A stretch of 56,561 nt of DNA from Actinomycetes bacterium (GTDB taxonomy: Bacteria; Actinomycetota; Acidimicrobiia; Acidimicrobiales; GCA-2861595): assembly GCA_023264975.1 (NCBI GenBank), contig JAHFUS010000019.1:1-56561 (forward strand). Reading direction: 5' to 3'. The notes below the pieces were generated by a model. That model did not search any database and was not told the origin of the DNA. It worked only from the letters and a program-made list of their open reading frames with translations. Every line of letters begins with the position of its first letter. Position 1 is the first letter of the stretch. The position numbers and the translations under genes are program-made. This document shows, piece by piece, positions 44,159 to 53,388 of the stretch.

Positions 44159-45307
44159 ATGCGGGCCTTCGTGGACGCCGACTCCGTCGTCGAGCTCACC
44201 AGGGCCCTGGTGGCCGTCGACACCCAGAACCCGCCCGGCGACGAGCGCGAGGTCCTTGGGGTTTGCAGGGACATGCTCGACCCGCTCGGCGCCACCTTCG
44301 AGGAGTTCGAGCCGGCGCCCGGTCGGGCGTCGTTGCTGGCCACCGTCGGCACCGGCGATCGCCCGGTGCTCATCGTGAACGGCCACCTCGACGTGGTGCC
44401 CGTTCACCGGCCCGGGTGGACACGGGACCCGTTCGGCGGCGAGATCGACGACGGAAAGCTCTACGGTCGGGGGACGGCCGACATGAAGGGCGGCATCGCA
44501 GCCGCGGTCGAGGCGTTGTACACCCTGCGGCGGGCGGGCAGGGAGCCGGCCTGCGACATCGCCTTCCACCTGGTGGCGGACGAGGAGCGGGGCGGGGGGT
44601 ACGGCACCCGTGCTCTGGTCGAGTCGGGGAAGGTGGCCGGGGCCGCCTGCCTGGTGCCCGAGCCCACCGGTATGGCCCTGTGCGTGGCCGAGCGCGGCCT
44701 GTTTGTCGCCGACCTCATCGTCCACGGTCGTCCCGCCCACGGCAGCGAGCCCCGCAACGGCATCTCGGCGGTGGAGGAGGCGGCCAAGGTGGTGCTTGCC
44801 CTGCACGCGGCCGACTTCGGCGGTCCCGAGCACCAGCTGCTGGGGCGGCCAACCTGCAACATCGGCATGATCAACGGCGGCACCGGGCACAACACGGTGG
44901 CCGAGCGGTGCGTCCTCAAGGTCGACCGCCGCCTGCTCCCCGGCGACACGGCGGCGTCGGCGGAGGCGAGCGTGCGCGCCCTGGTCGACGCCATCGGCGA
45001 CCCCGACCTGCGCTACGACATCGAGATGGAGGTGTTCGGGGAGGCCTCGGAGCTGGACCCGTCGCACCCGTTCGTGGCGCAGCTGCAGGCGGCCGCCTCC
45101 GCCGTGCTCGGCGAGGCCGTCCCCGTGATCGGGATGCGTTTCACCACCGACGCCCGGTTCGTGCGCAACCAGGCCGGCATTGCGTCGGTGGTGTGCGGCC
45201 CGGGCGAGATCGCCCAGGCCCACATCAACGACGAGTGGGTCGAGGTGGCCCGGTTGGTCGACGCCGCCGCCGTCTACGCCGAGCTCTTCTCCACCTTCTC
45301 CGGGTGA
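44159..45307 (+). CDS. M20 family metallopeptidase (ArgE/DapE-like)
   Basis: 382 residues. Two-zinc site: VNGHLDVVPV (His, Asp), GRGTADMKGGIAAA (bridging Asp), DEERGGGYGT (catalytic Glu plus ligand Glu), and VPEPTGMALC. The dimerisation lid (about 185-290, RPAHGSEPRNGISA) is present, and the last ligand His is in AQAHINDEWV. Substrates of this group include N-acyl amino acids, succinyl-diaminopimelate and dipeptides; none can be assigned here. GTGA overlap with the MFS gene links it to transport, so it may hydrolyse an imported compound. Confidence 0.9.
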   Translation: MRAFVDADSVVELTRALVAVDTQNPPGDEREVLGVCRDMLDPLGATFEEFEPAPGRASLLATVGTGDRPVLIVNGHLDVVPVHRPGWTRDPFGGEIDDGKLYGRGTADMKGGIAAAVEALYTLRRAGREPACDIAFHLVADEERGGGYGTRALVESGKVAGAACLVPEPTGMALCVAERGLFVADLIVHGRPAHGSEPRNGISAVEEAAKVVLALHAADFGGPEHQLLGRPTCNIGMINGGTGHNTVAERCVLKVDRRLLPGDTAASAEASVRALVDAIGDPDLRYDIEMEVFGEASELDPSHPFVAQLQAAASAVLGEAVPVIGMRFTTDARFVRNQAGIASVVCGPGEIAQAHINDEWVEVARLVDAAAVYAELFSTFSG

Positions 45308-46836
45308 CAGCGGACGCGCCCGCACGGGTCGCGTCGCTGCGGCGGGTCACCACCGAGGCGACGGTCGACGACGCCGCCCTGGCGCGCGTCCTCCAGCCGC
45401 GGGACGGCGTGGTCCTGGAGGACGAGGGCCGGAGCGGGGCCTTCGCTGCCGCCGCCGGCCCGCTGGCCGACTACCGCCGCGAGGTGACGGTCGCAGCGGC
45501 GGGCGCCGGCTGCCACCGCGTGCGCCAGACGATCGAGTACCGGCTGGACCTGCCCTTCTGGGGCTGGCTGTTCCGCTGGCCGCTCCGCCGCAGGCTGGGT
45601 CGCCTGGACGCGCGGCCGGGGGTGCCGTGGTGGGCGCCGCCGGACCGCCTCGACCCCCGCGCCGCCGGCACGCTGGCCGCGCTGTGCGGGCTGTCGGTCG
45701 TGGTCGGCTACCTCGGCACCGTCCTAACCCAGACGATCACCTTCGCAGCCGACGAGTTCGGGGCGGGCAAGGGCGCCCAGGGCGTGGCCCTGGCGGCAGT
45801 GCGGGCGGACGTGGTGGTCGCCCTCGTACTCGTCTCGATGGCCGACAAGCGGGGGCGGCGGCGGGTCCTGTTGCTCTCGTCGGGCGTGGGGTGCCTCCTC
45901 ACCGCGACCGGCGCGCTGGCGCCATCGTTGTGGTTCCTGGCCGGCAGCCAGGTGGCCACCCGCGGGTTCGTGACGGCGGCGGCCATCGTGCTGACGGTCG
46001 CCGCCGCCGAGGAGATGCCCAAGGGATCGCGGGCCTACGCGGTGAGCCTGCTGGCCATGTCGGCCGCCCTCGGCGCCGGCTGGTGCGTGCTGCTGTTGCG
46101 GCTGGCCGACGTGGCCGGCGGCTGGCGGGTGCTGTTCGCCCTCAGCCTTCTCGGCCTCCCTGCGGTCCTCGTCGTCGGCCGGCGCCTGCCGGAGAGCCGG
46201 AGGTTCGTGGCGCCCCACGGCCAGGCGGGGCTGGCCGGCCATGGCCGGCGGTTCTGGCTCCTGGCCTCGTCGGCCTTTCTGTTCAATCTCTTCTTCGCCC
46301 CCGCGTCGCAGTTCGGCAACGAGTACCTGCGCACGGAGCGGGGCTTCAGCGCCGGCCGCATCTCGCTGTTCACCATTCTGACGGCAACGCCCGGCGCCAT
46401 CGGCGTGGTGGTGGGTGGCCGCCTGGCCGAGCGGGGCCGCCGGCTGGTCGGCGCGGTGGCGCTGGTGGTGGGCGTCGGCGCCACCGTGGTCATGTTCGTG
46501 TCGACGGGCTGGCCCTTGTGGGCGTGGTCGGTGCTCGGGTCCGTGGTGGGCGGCGCAACCATCCCGGCGCTCGGCGTCTACGGGCCGGAGTTGTTCCCCA
46601 CGTCGCTGCGGGGCAGGGCCAACGGCACCATCGCCGTCCTCGGGCGGGCCGGCAGCGTGGTGGGCCTCATCGGCGCCGGCCTCCTCTCCGACTCGTTCGG
46701 CCGCTTCGGCCCGGCCATGGCGCTGCTCGCCCTCGGCCCCCTCGCCCTCGGCGTCCTTGTCATGACCAGCTATCCCGAGACCGCCCACACCGAACTCGAG
46801 GACCTCAACCCCGAGGACGCCCCCCCGCCCGGATAG
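45304..46836 (+). CDS. MFS transporter with an N-terminal soluble domain
   Basis: 510 residues, translationally coupled to the M20 peptidase (GTGA). The first 115 residues are soluble and form a small alpha/beta or SRPBCC-like region (VTVAAAGAGCHRVRQTIEY). They end in an amphipathic stretch (LPFWGWLFRWPLRRRLGRL), then about twelve membrane helices follow (first near 125). Between helices 2 and 3 is SMADKRGRRRVLLLS, the sugar-transporter-like MFS motif A, and LPESRRF follows helix 6. PELFPTSLRGRANG near helix 10-11 also fits that subfamily. The substrate is unknown; the peptidase neighbour suggests an acylated amino acid or peptide. Confidence 0.82.
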   Translation: MTADAPARVASLRRVTTEATVDDAALARVLQPRDGVVLEDEGRSGAFAAAAGPLADYRREVTVAAAGAGCHRVRQTIEYRLDLPFWGWLFRWPLRRRLGRLDARPGVPWWAPPDRLDPRAAGTLAALCGLSVVVGYLGTVLTQTITFAADEFGAGKGAQGVALAAVRADVVVALVLVSMADKRGRRRVLLLSSGVGCLLTATGALAPSLWFLAGSQVATRGFVTAAAIVLTVAAAEEMPKGSRAYAVSLLAMSAALGAGWCVLLLRLADVAGGWRVLFALSLLGLPAVLVVGRRLPESRRFVAPHGQAGLAGHGRRFWLLASSAFLFNLFFAPASQFGNEYLRTERGFSAGRISLFTILTATPGAIGVVVGGRLAERGRRLVGAVALVVGVGATVVMFVSTGWPLWAWSVLGSVVGGATIPALGVYGPELFPTSLRGRANGTIAVLGRAGSVVGLIGAGLLSDSFGRFGPAMALLALGPLALGVLVMTSYPETAHTELEDLNPEDAPPPG

Positions 46837-46860
46837 CTGCCGGCGAGAGCGGGCGGCCGG

Positions 46861-47439
46861 TCAGTCGCCCAGCGTGGTGAGCCAGGTGGCGACGGCGTCG
46901 GCGCAGGCGGCGTCCTTCCGGCGGAGCCCGTGGTCGCCGCCGTCGAGCCAGATATGGGTGACCGGGCCGGGGATGGTGGCGGTGTGGGCTTCCAGCTCGG
47001 CCGGCGTCCCGAAGGCGTCCCGGGTGCCGGACACGAACAGGCACGGCATGGTGAGCGCCGGGAAGTGGTCGACGCGGAGCTTGTCGGGACGGCCGGGCGG
47101 GTGGAGCGGGTAGGACACGAGGACGAGGCCCAGGCAGGGCACGCCGTCGGCCGCCGCCATCGAGCAGATGCGCCCACCCATGGATCGCCCGCCCATGGCG
47201 ACGCGCTCGGCAGCGACACCATGGTGTTCGGCCATCGCCGCCGCTGCCTCCCGGACGGCAGCGACGAGGACGGGCGCCCTGTCCGGTGCTTTCCGGCCGG
47301 CGAGGCGGTAGGGGAAGTCCATACGCGTGACGGCGAACCCGGCGTGGGTGGCGGCGTCGTCGACGGCGACGAGGGCGGGCTGGTCCCGTCCGGCCGACGC
47401 CCCCGGCGCCAGCAACAATCCCCGCGGCGCCCTAGCCAC
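46861..47439 (-). CDS. Alpha/beta hydrolase, KANL3/Tex30-like
   Basis: 192 residues. The catalytic triad is visible: nucleophile Ser in MGGRSMGGRI, acid Asp in VSGTRDAFGTPAEL, His in DGGDHGLRRKD. LLLAPGASAGRDQPAL starts the fold, lacking a lid domain, as in the small KANL3/Tex30 dienelactone-hydrolase-like group. Substrate unknown. GTG 47439 lies within the end of the J-domain-like gene (8-nt overlap), so both are read from one mRNA. Confidence 0.82.
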   Translation of the reverse strand: MARAPRGLLLAPGASAGRDQPALVAVDDAATHAGFAVTRMDFPYRLAGRKAPDRAPVLVAAVREAAAAMAEHHGVAAERVAMGGRSMGGRICSMAAADGVPCLGLVLVSYPLHPPGRPDKLRVDHFPALTMPCLFVSGTRDAFGTPAELEAHTATIPGPVTHIWLDGGDHGLRRKDAACADAVATWLTTLGD

Positions 47440-48127
47440 CCGTCAGGAGGATGCGCTTGGCCTCGGTGAGCTCGGTGATACGGGCGCTGGCGCCCTCCAC
47501 CTCGGCGCCGTGGTCCGGGTGGGCGTCACGGACGAGCGAGCGGAACCGGCGCAGGATGTCGCTGCGCGGCGGCTCGCTGCGGGGCGAGAAGCCGAGCACC
47601 ACCAGGGCCCACCGCTCGTCGCCCGCCGGCTTGGCGGCGACGAAGGTGGCCTCGTCGCCGGACAGGTAGCTGAGCATCCGCTCGTCGGGCTCGCCCTCCC
47701 ACCGGGTGGCCCGGCGCAGCAGGCGGAACACCGACGGGCGCACGAGGGAACTGAGGCGGCTGGCCGCGTACACGGCCCCGAGGATCTGGGGCATCGAGGC
47801 CCCGTGGTCGTCGAGGTGCAGGGCCAATCCGCCGTCCTGGTCCCGGAGGCGGTGGCGGCTGCGGTCGAGGCCCACCACGTCGGTCTGGAAACGGTGGCGG
47901 AGGCGGGGCTGGGCCACGTTGCCCCGGTACTCGAGGTCCCAGAGCAACCGGTCGACGCCGTCGCGCTCCTCGTCGGGCAGCGTGGCGGCCCGGGCCCCGA
48001 GGATGCCGGCCAGCAGGAGGCCGCCGTAGTTGGGCCCGTCGGTGGGCAGGAACAGTTCGCCGAGGGCCACCCGTCTGGTCGGCGCGATGGCGCGCGAGTG
48101 GCGGATCTCGATCTCTGCCAGGACCAC
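47432..48127 (-). CDS. Protein with C-terminal J-domain-like segment
   Basis: 231 residues. The first 180 match no family I recognise; they contain FLPTDGPNYGGLLLAGILGA and end in a compact region (WALVVLGFSPRSEPP). The C-terminus, SDILRRFRSLVRDAHPDHG followed by ARITELTEAKRIL, has the helix II-HPD-helix III pattern of a J domain, with the HPD tripeptide intact and helix I short. That suggests it recruits a DnaK/Hsp70. GTG start 6 nt after a -10 box. First gene of a two-gene unit with the alpha/beta hydrolase, which might be a client or partner. Confidence 0.7.
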   Translation of the reverse strand: MVLAEIEIRHSRAIAPTRRVALGELFLPTDGPNYGGLLLAGILGARAATLPDEERDGVDRLLWDLEYRGNVAQPRLRHRFQTDVVGLDRSRHRLRDQDGGLALHLDDHGASMPQILGAVYAASRLSSLVRPSVFRLLRRATRWEGEPDERMLSYLSGDEATFVAAKPAGDERWALVVLGFSPRSEPPRSDILRRFRSLVRDAHPDHGAEVEGASARITELTEAKRILLTGG

Positions 48128-48133
48128 CTGTGG

Positions 48134-48139
48134 AACCTA
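48134..48139 (-). promoter_or_regulatory. -10 box of a leaderless J-domain-protein transcript
   Basis: TAGGTT on the minus strand, 6 nt before GTG 48127. Confidence 0.55.
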
Positions 48140-48171
48140 CCGAAGCCGTCGGACCTACCGGCCCGCAGCAG

Positions 48172-48750
48172 TCACACCATGCGGCGGAGGAGGTCCCGCA
48201 GCGAGGCCGCATCCCGCACCACCACGTCGTCCGCGGCCTCGGACTCGATGGCGCCCACGATGCCCTCGGCCAGCTGCTGGACCTGCTTCCACGAGGCCGG
48301 CTCCACGCCGAACGGGGCCGCCGTGGTGGTGGCGACCGAGGCGGCCATCGCGAGCTCGCCCGCCGACTCGATGTCGACGGTGTCGTCGCCCGCCAACCTG
48401 TCGGCCGCCACGAAGAGGTCCGACATCACCGCATAGACGGCCTCGTCGTCGACATCGCCGTCCTCCTCGGCGGGCACCGACTCGAGGGCGTCGGGGAACT
48501 CGACGCGGTCCATGAGGCCGTCGACCTGCGCCTCGGCGTCCTCGGGGACGAGCAGGTCGTCGCCGTCCCAGCGGTGGGCGATGGCGGCCGCCGCCAGCAG
48601 CTGGTCGAGAGCGGCACGCTCGCCGGGCTCCCATCCGTCCATCTCGTAGACGAGGGCGTCGTCGGCGTCGAGGAGGATCCCGCAGTCGGGGCACGCGGCG
48701 ACGCCTTCGGTGTACTCGGCGCCGCAGCCGGGGCAGATCGTCGTCGTCAT
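48172..48750 (-). CDS. Zinc-ribbon acidic protein of unknown function
   Basis: 192 residues from ATG 48750 (GTG 48756 is possible). The N-terminal zinc ribbon is CPGCGAEYTEGVAACPDCG. An acidic helical body follows (about 30-75, EPGERAALDQLLAAAAIAHR with DGDDLLVPEDAEAQVDGL), then a stretch of Asp/Glu/Ala and a C-terminal helix pair ending ASLRDLLRRMV. The middle resembles ferredoxin-like domains that follow zinc ribbons in actinobacterial proteins of unknown role. It could be a nucleic-acid or protein adaptor. No catalytic motif seen. Confidence 0.7.
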   Translation of the reverse strand: MTTTICPGCGAEYTEGVAACPDCGILLDADDALVYEMDGWEPGERAALDQLLAAAAIAHRWDGDDLLVPEDAEAQVDGLMDRVEFPDALESVPAEEDGDVDDEAVYAVMSDLFVAADRLAGDDTVDIESAGELAMAASVATTTAAPFGVEPASWKQVQQLAEGIVGAIESEAADDVVVRDAASLRDLLRRMV

Positions 48751-48785
48751 CGCCACATTGGACCACTTTCGACGCCGGCGGGAAA

Positions 48786-50620
48786 CTACCTCCGCATCTT
48801 TTGCGAAAGTCCGTGCCTGTCGAGGAATGCCGCCGTTCGCTCCAGCTCGTCCTGCACGGTCGCCTGCGACCGCCAGCCGTGGCCCTCGCCTTCGTACACG
48901 TGGTGCTCCACGGGGACCCCCCGGGCGCGCAGGACAGCGGCCAGCTCGGCCGACTGGGCGGCCGGAACGACGGGGTCGGCAGACCCGTGCAGGAGGAGGA
49001 CCGGAGCGGTGATGCGACCGGCCTGGGCCAGCGGGGAGCGGGCCCGATGGGTTTCGGCCGCCTCGGGCAGCGGGCCGACCAGGCCGACCGTGTAGTGAGC
49101 CTCGAAGCGGTGGGTGGTGGCGGCCAGGTCGAGGAGGTCGCACACCGGGTAGAGGGCCACCACCGCCGCCCACCGCTGCGGGTCACGGGCGGCCAGAAGG
49201 AGGGCGGTCATGCCTCCGGCCGACCCGCCCATGGCCACCATGCGGGCCGGGTCGCCCCACCCCCGCTCGACGGCTGCCGCGGCACCGGCGCCCGCGTCGG
49301 CCACGTCGACCTCGCCCCAGCCGCCCCGCAGGCCCTGGGCCCACGTCCGCCCCCAGCCGGTGGACCCCCTCGGGTCCGGATGGAGGACGGCCCACCCCCG
49401 GCTCAGGAAGAACACCAGGCGGGGGTCGAACGTCACCTGGCGCTGGTCGGTGGGCCCGCCGTGGGCCCACACGAGCAGGGGTGGCGGGAGTCCGTCGTCG
49501 TCACCGCCGCCGGGCCCTACGGGCGGTCGCCACAGACGGCCGTGCACGACCGACCCGTCCTCCGCCGGCCACTCCACGCGCTCGGGCTCGGGCATCCACT
49601 CGGTGGCCGCTTCGAGGTCGGGCCCGGCGCCGGTAGCCAGCACCTGTCGGGCGGCCGTGGCCGGATGGACCGCGACCACGGCCGTGGGTGTGCGGGCGCC
49701 GCTGCGGATGCAGACGATGGCGTCCCCGGCCCACGTGAGCGAGGTGTGGATGCCGCGTGACAGCTCCCGCACCTCGCCCGTCGCCACGTCGACCACGCAG
49801 AGGCGGCCGAACCCGGCCTCGTTGCGGGTGAAGGCGATCGACAGGCTGTCGGGCGACCAGGCGAAGGAGCGCTGGCCGCCGCCCCACACCGGCCCGCCGT
49901 GCTCGTGCTCCTCCAGCACGAGCGGCCGCGGCCCGGTGCCGTCGGGCCGGGCCAGCCACAGGTTCAGCCAGCCGCCGGCGTCGCACAGGAAGGCCAGCGC
50001 CGATCCGTCGGGGGCGAAGCGGGGCTCCTGCGCGGACACGTCGGGACCTCCGGCGACAAGCCACGGCTCGCCGTTCCCCGAGGCGGGCGCCACGACGGTA
50101 CGGCCGGCGTCCCACGGCATGGCCGGCACGTCCCACTCGTGCCACGCCAGCCGCTCCCCGTCCGGTGACCAACACGGGTCGAGGGCGAAGTCGGCGCCGT
50201 CCGACACGACGGTGACCGGCCCGCCGCCCACCGCAACGGTCGAGACGACCCGGGTGTCCGCCACGAACGCCAGCCGGGAGCCGTCGGGCGACGCCGCCAG
50301 TGCCGACGCGCCGCCCTCGATCCGTGGTACCACGACCTGGGCCGGGCCTCCGTCCACCGGGACCACGAACACGCCGTCGTCACGCGTGACGTAGGCCAGC
50401 CGGTGGCCGCCCGGTAGCCAGGACACCGCGCCGCCTCTGCCCATCGGTTCCGGATCGGTGTCCACCACCCGCTCGCCGGCGTCGCGGTCGACCACCACCA
50501 GGCGGTTGCCGGCGGGGTCACGCGTCACCAGCGCCACCGCCGACCCGTCGGGGGACAGGAGCGGCTCGCTGAGCGACCTCCGGCCGGTGCACCCTGCCGC
50601 CCGCACCGGCTCGACCGCCG

Positions 50621-50624
<4 letters not shown>
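48786..50624 (-). CDS. S9 family prolyl oligopeptidase / acylaminoacyl-peptidase-like
   Basis: 612 residues. The N-terminal beta propeller (about 10-350) has TolB-like repeats (LSPDGSAVALV, WSPDGERLAWHE, FAPDGSALAFL, WSPDSLSIAFT). The C-terminal hydrolase has VWAHGGPTDQ, the nucleophile Ser in MGGSAGGMTAL, Asp in LLHGSADPVVP and His in YEGEGHGWR. No signal peptide is present, so it acts in the cytoplasm on short peptides. TTG 50624 overlaps the stop of the mutase gene (TTGA), indicating co-translation, which is odd for a peptidase and a B12 mutase. Confidence 0.9.
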
Positions 50625-52267
<1,643 letters not shown>

Positions 52268-52292
52268 ATGGAGGCCCAACAGGCGTCCCGGC

Positions 52293-52298
52293 TAATGT
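52293..52298 (+). promoter_or_regulatory. -10 box of a leaderless glpX transcript
   Basis: TAATGT ends 7 nt before ATG 52306. The mutase gene diverges from within 38 nt, so the two promoters must overlap. Confidence 0.6.
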
Positions 52299-52305
52299 CG
52301 GTGCC

Positions 52306-53304
52306 ATGCGCGCAGCCGAGAAGCAGGCCCCCGACCGTAACCTCGCCATGGAGCTGGTGCGCGTCACCGAAGCAGCCGCCCTGGCCGCCGCCCGTTGGGT
52401 CGGCAAGGGCGACAAGCTGGCCGCCGACGGCGCCGCCGTCGACGCCATGCGGATCGTGATGCAGACGGTCACGATGGACGGCCTCATCGTCATCGGCGAG
52501 GGCGAGAAGGACGAGGCGCCCATGCTCTTCAACGGCGAGCGGGTGGGCGACGGCTCCCCCCCCGAGACCGACATCGCCGTCGACCCGGTGGAGGGCACCA
52601 CGCTCACCTCGCTCGGCCGGGGCAACGCCCTGTCCGTGCTGGCCGTATCGGAGCGGGGAACCATGTTCGACCCCGGCGCCTGCTTCTACATGAACAAGCT
52701 GGCCGTCGGTCCCGAGGCCAAGGGCTCCATCGACATCACCGCATCGCCCACCGACAACATCAACTCGGTGGCCAAGGCGCTCGGCAAGTCGGTGGGCGAG
52801 ATCACCGTCGTGGTGCTGGCCCGCCCCCGCCACGACGATCTCATCGCCGAGATCCGCGCCGCCGGCGCCCGCATCCGCCTGATCCAGGACGGCGACGTGG
52901 CCGGCGCCATTTCCACCGCGTGGCCCGAGGCCGGCGCCGACATCCTCATGGGCATCGGCGGCACGCCCGAGGGCGTCATCTCGGCCGCCGCCCTCAAGTG
53001 CATGGGTGGGGAACTCCAGGGCAAGCTCAACCCGATGGACGACGCCCAGCGCAAGGCGGCGCTCGAGGCGGGCGACGACCTCGACGCCATCCTCCAGACC
53101 GACGACCTGGTGAGGGGCAACAACTGCTTCTTCGCCGCCACCGGCATCACCGACGGTGAGATGCTCAAGGGCGTCCACTACGACTCCAAGGGCGCCACCA
53201 CCCAGTCGCTGGTCATGCGCTCCAAGACCGGCACGGTGCGCCGGGTCGACGCCCGCCACCACCTCGACAAGCTCCGCGAATTCAGCGCCATCGACTTCGG
53301 GTAG
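52306..53304 (+). CDS. glpX: Fructose-1,6-bisphosphatase class II
   Basis: Gluconeogenic phosphatase, the main FBPase of Actinobacteria. 332 residues. The metal and substrate motifs are [15 protein letters not shown] (Glu-rich), [12 protein letters not shown], and the Li-sensitive-phosphatase-like [19 protein letters not shown]. Longer in-frame starts upstream run through the promoter and lack similarity. It faces glgP across hairpin copy C; together the two genes control flow between glycogen and glucose phosphates. Confidence 0.96.
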   Translation: MRAAEKQAPDRNLAMELVRVTEAAALAAARWVGKGDKLAADGAAVDAMRIVMQTVTMDGLIVIGEGEKDEAPMLFNGERVGDGSPPETDIAVDPVEGTTLTSLGRGNALSVLAVSERGTMFDPGACFYMNKLAVGPEAKGSIDITASPTDNINSVAKALGKSVGEITVVVLARPRHDDLIAEIRAAGARIRLIQDGDVAGAISTAWPEAGADILMGIGGTPEGVISAAALKCMGGELQGKLNPMDDAQRKAALEAGDDLDAILQTDDLVRGNNCFFAATGITDGEMLKGVHYDSKGATTQSLVMRSKTGTVRRVDARHHLDKLREFSAIDFG

Positions 53305-53318
53305 TCGCGCCGACCCAG

Positions 53319-53368
53319 CTTCTGGTGCCGGAAATCGACCGCCGGCGGTCGGTTCTCGATACCAGAAC
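53319..53368. repeat. 50-bp hairpin repeat, family copy C (bidirectional 3' end)
   Basis: Starts TTCTGGTGCCGGAAATCGAC and ends CGATACCAGAAC. The central GACCGCC/GGCGGTC is a perfect palindrome and the outer TTCTGGT/ACCAGAA arms pair. It lies between the convergent ends of glpX and glgP and is nearly the same as copy A. Confidence 0.85.
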
Positions 53369-53388
53369 GGGCTTTGCTCCGCGGCGGG

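Noticed and set aside
43207-45303. Very long 5' extension of the MFS frame
   Set aside because: It runs through murA and the M20 peptidase in the wrong frame; GTG 45304 with the GTGA overlap is the natural start.
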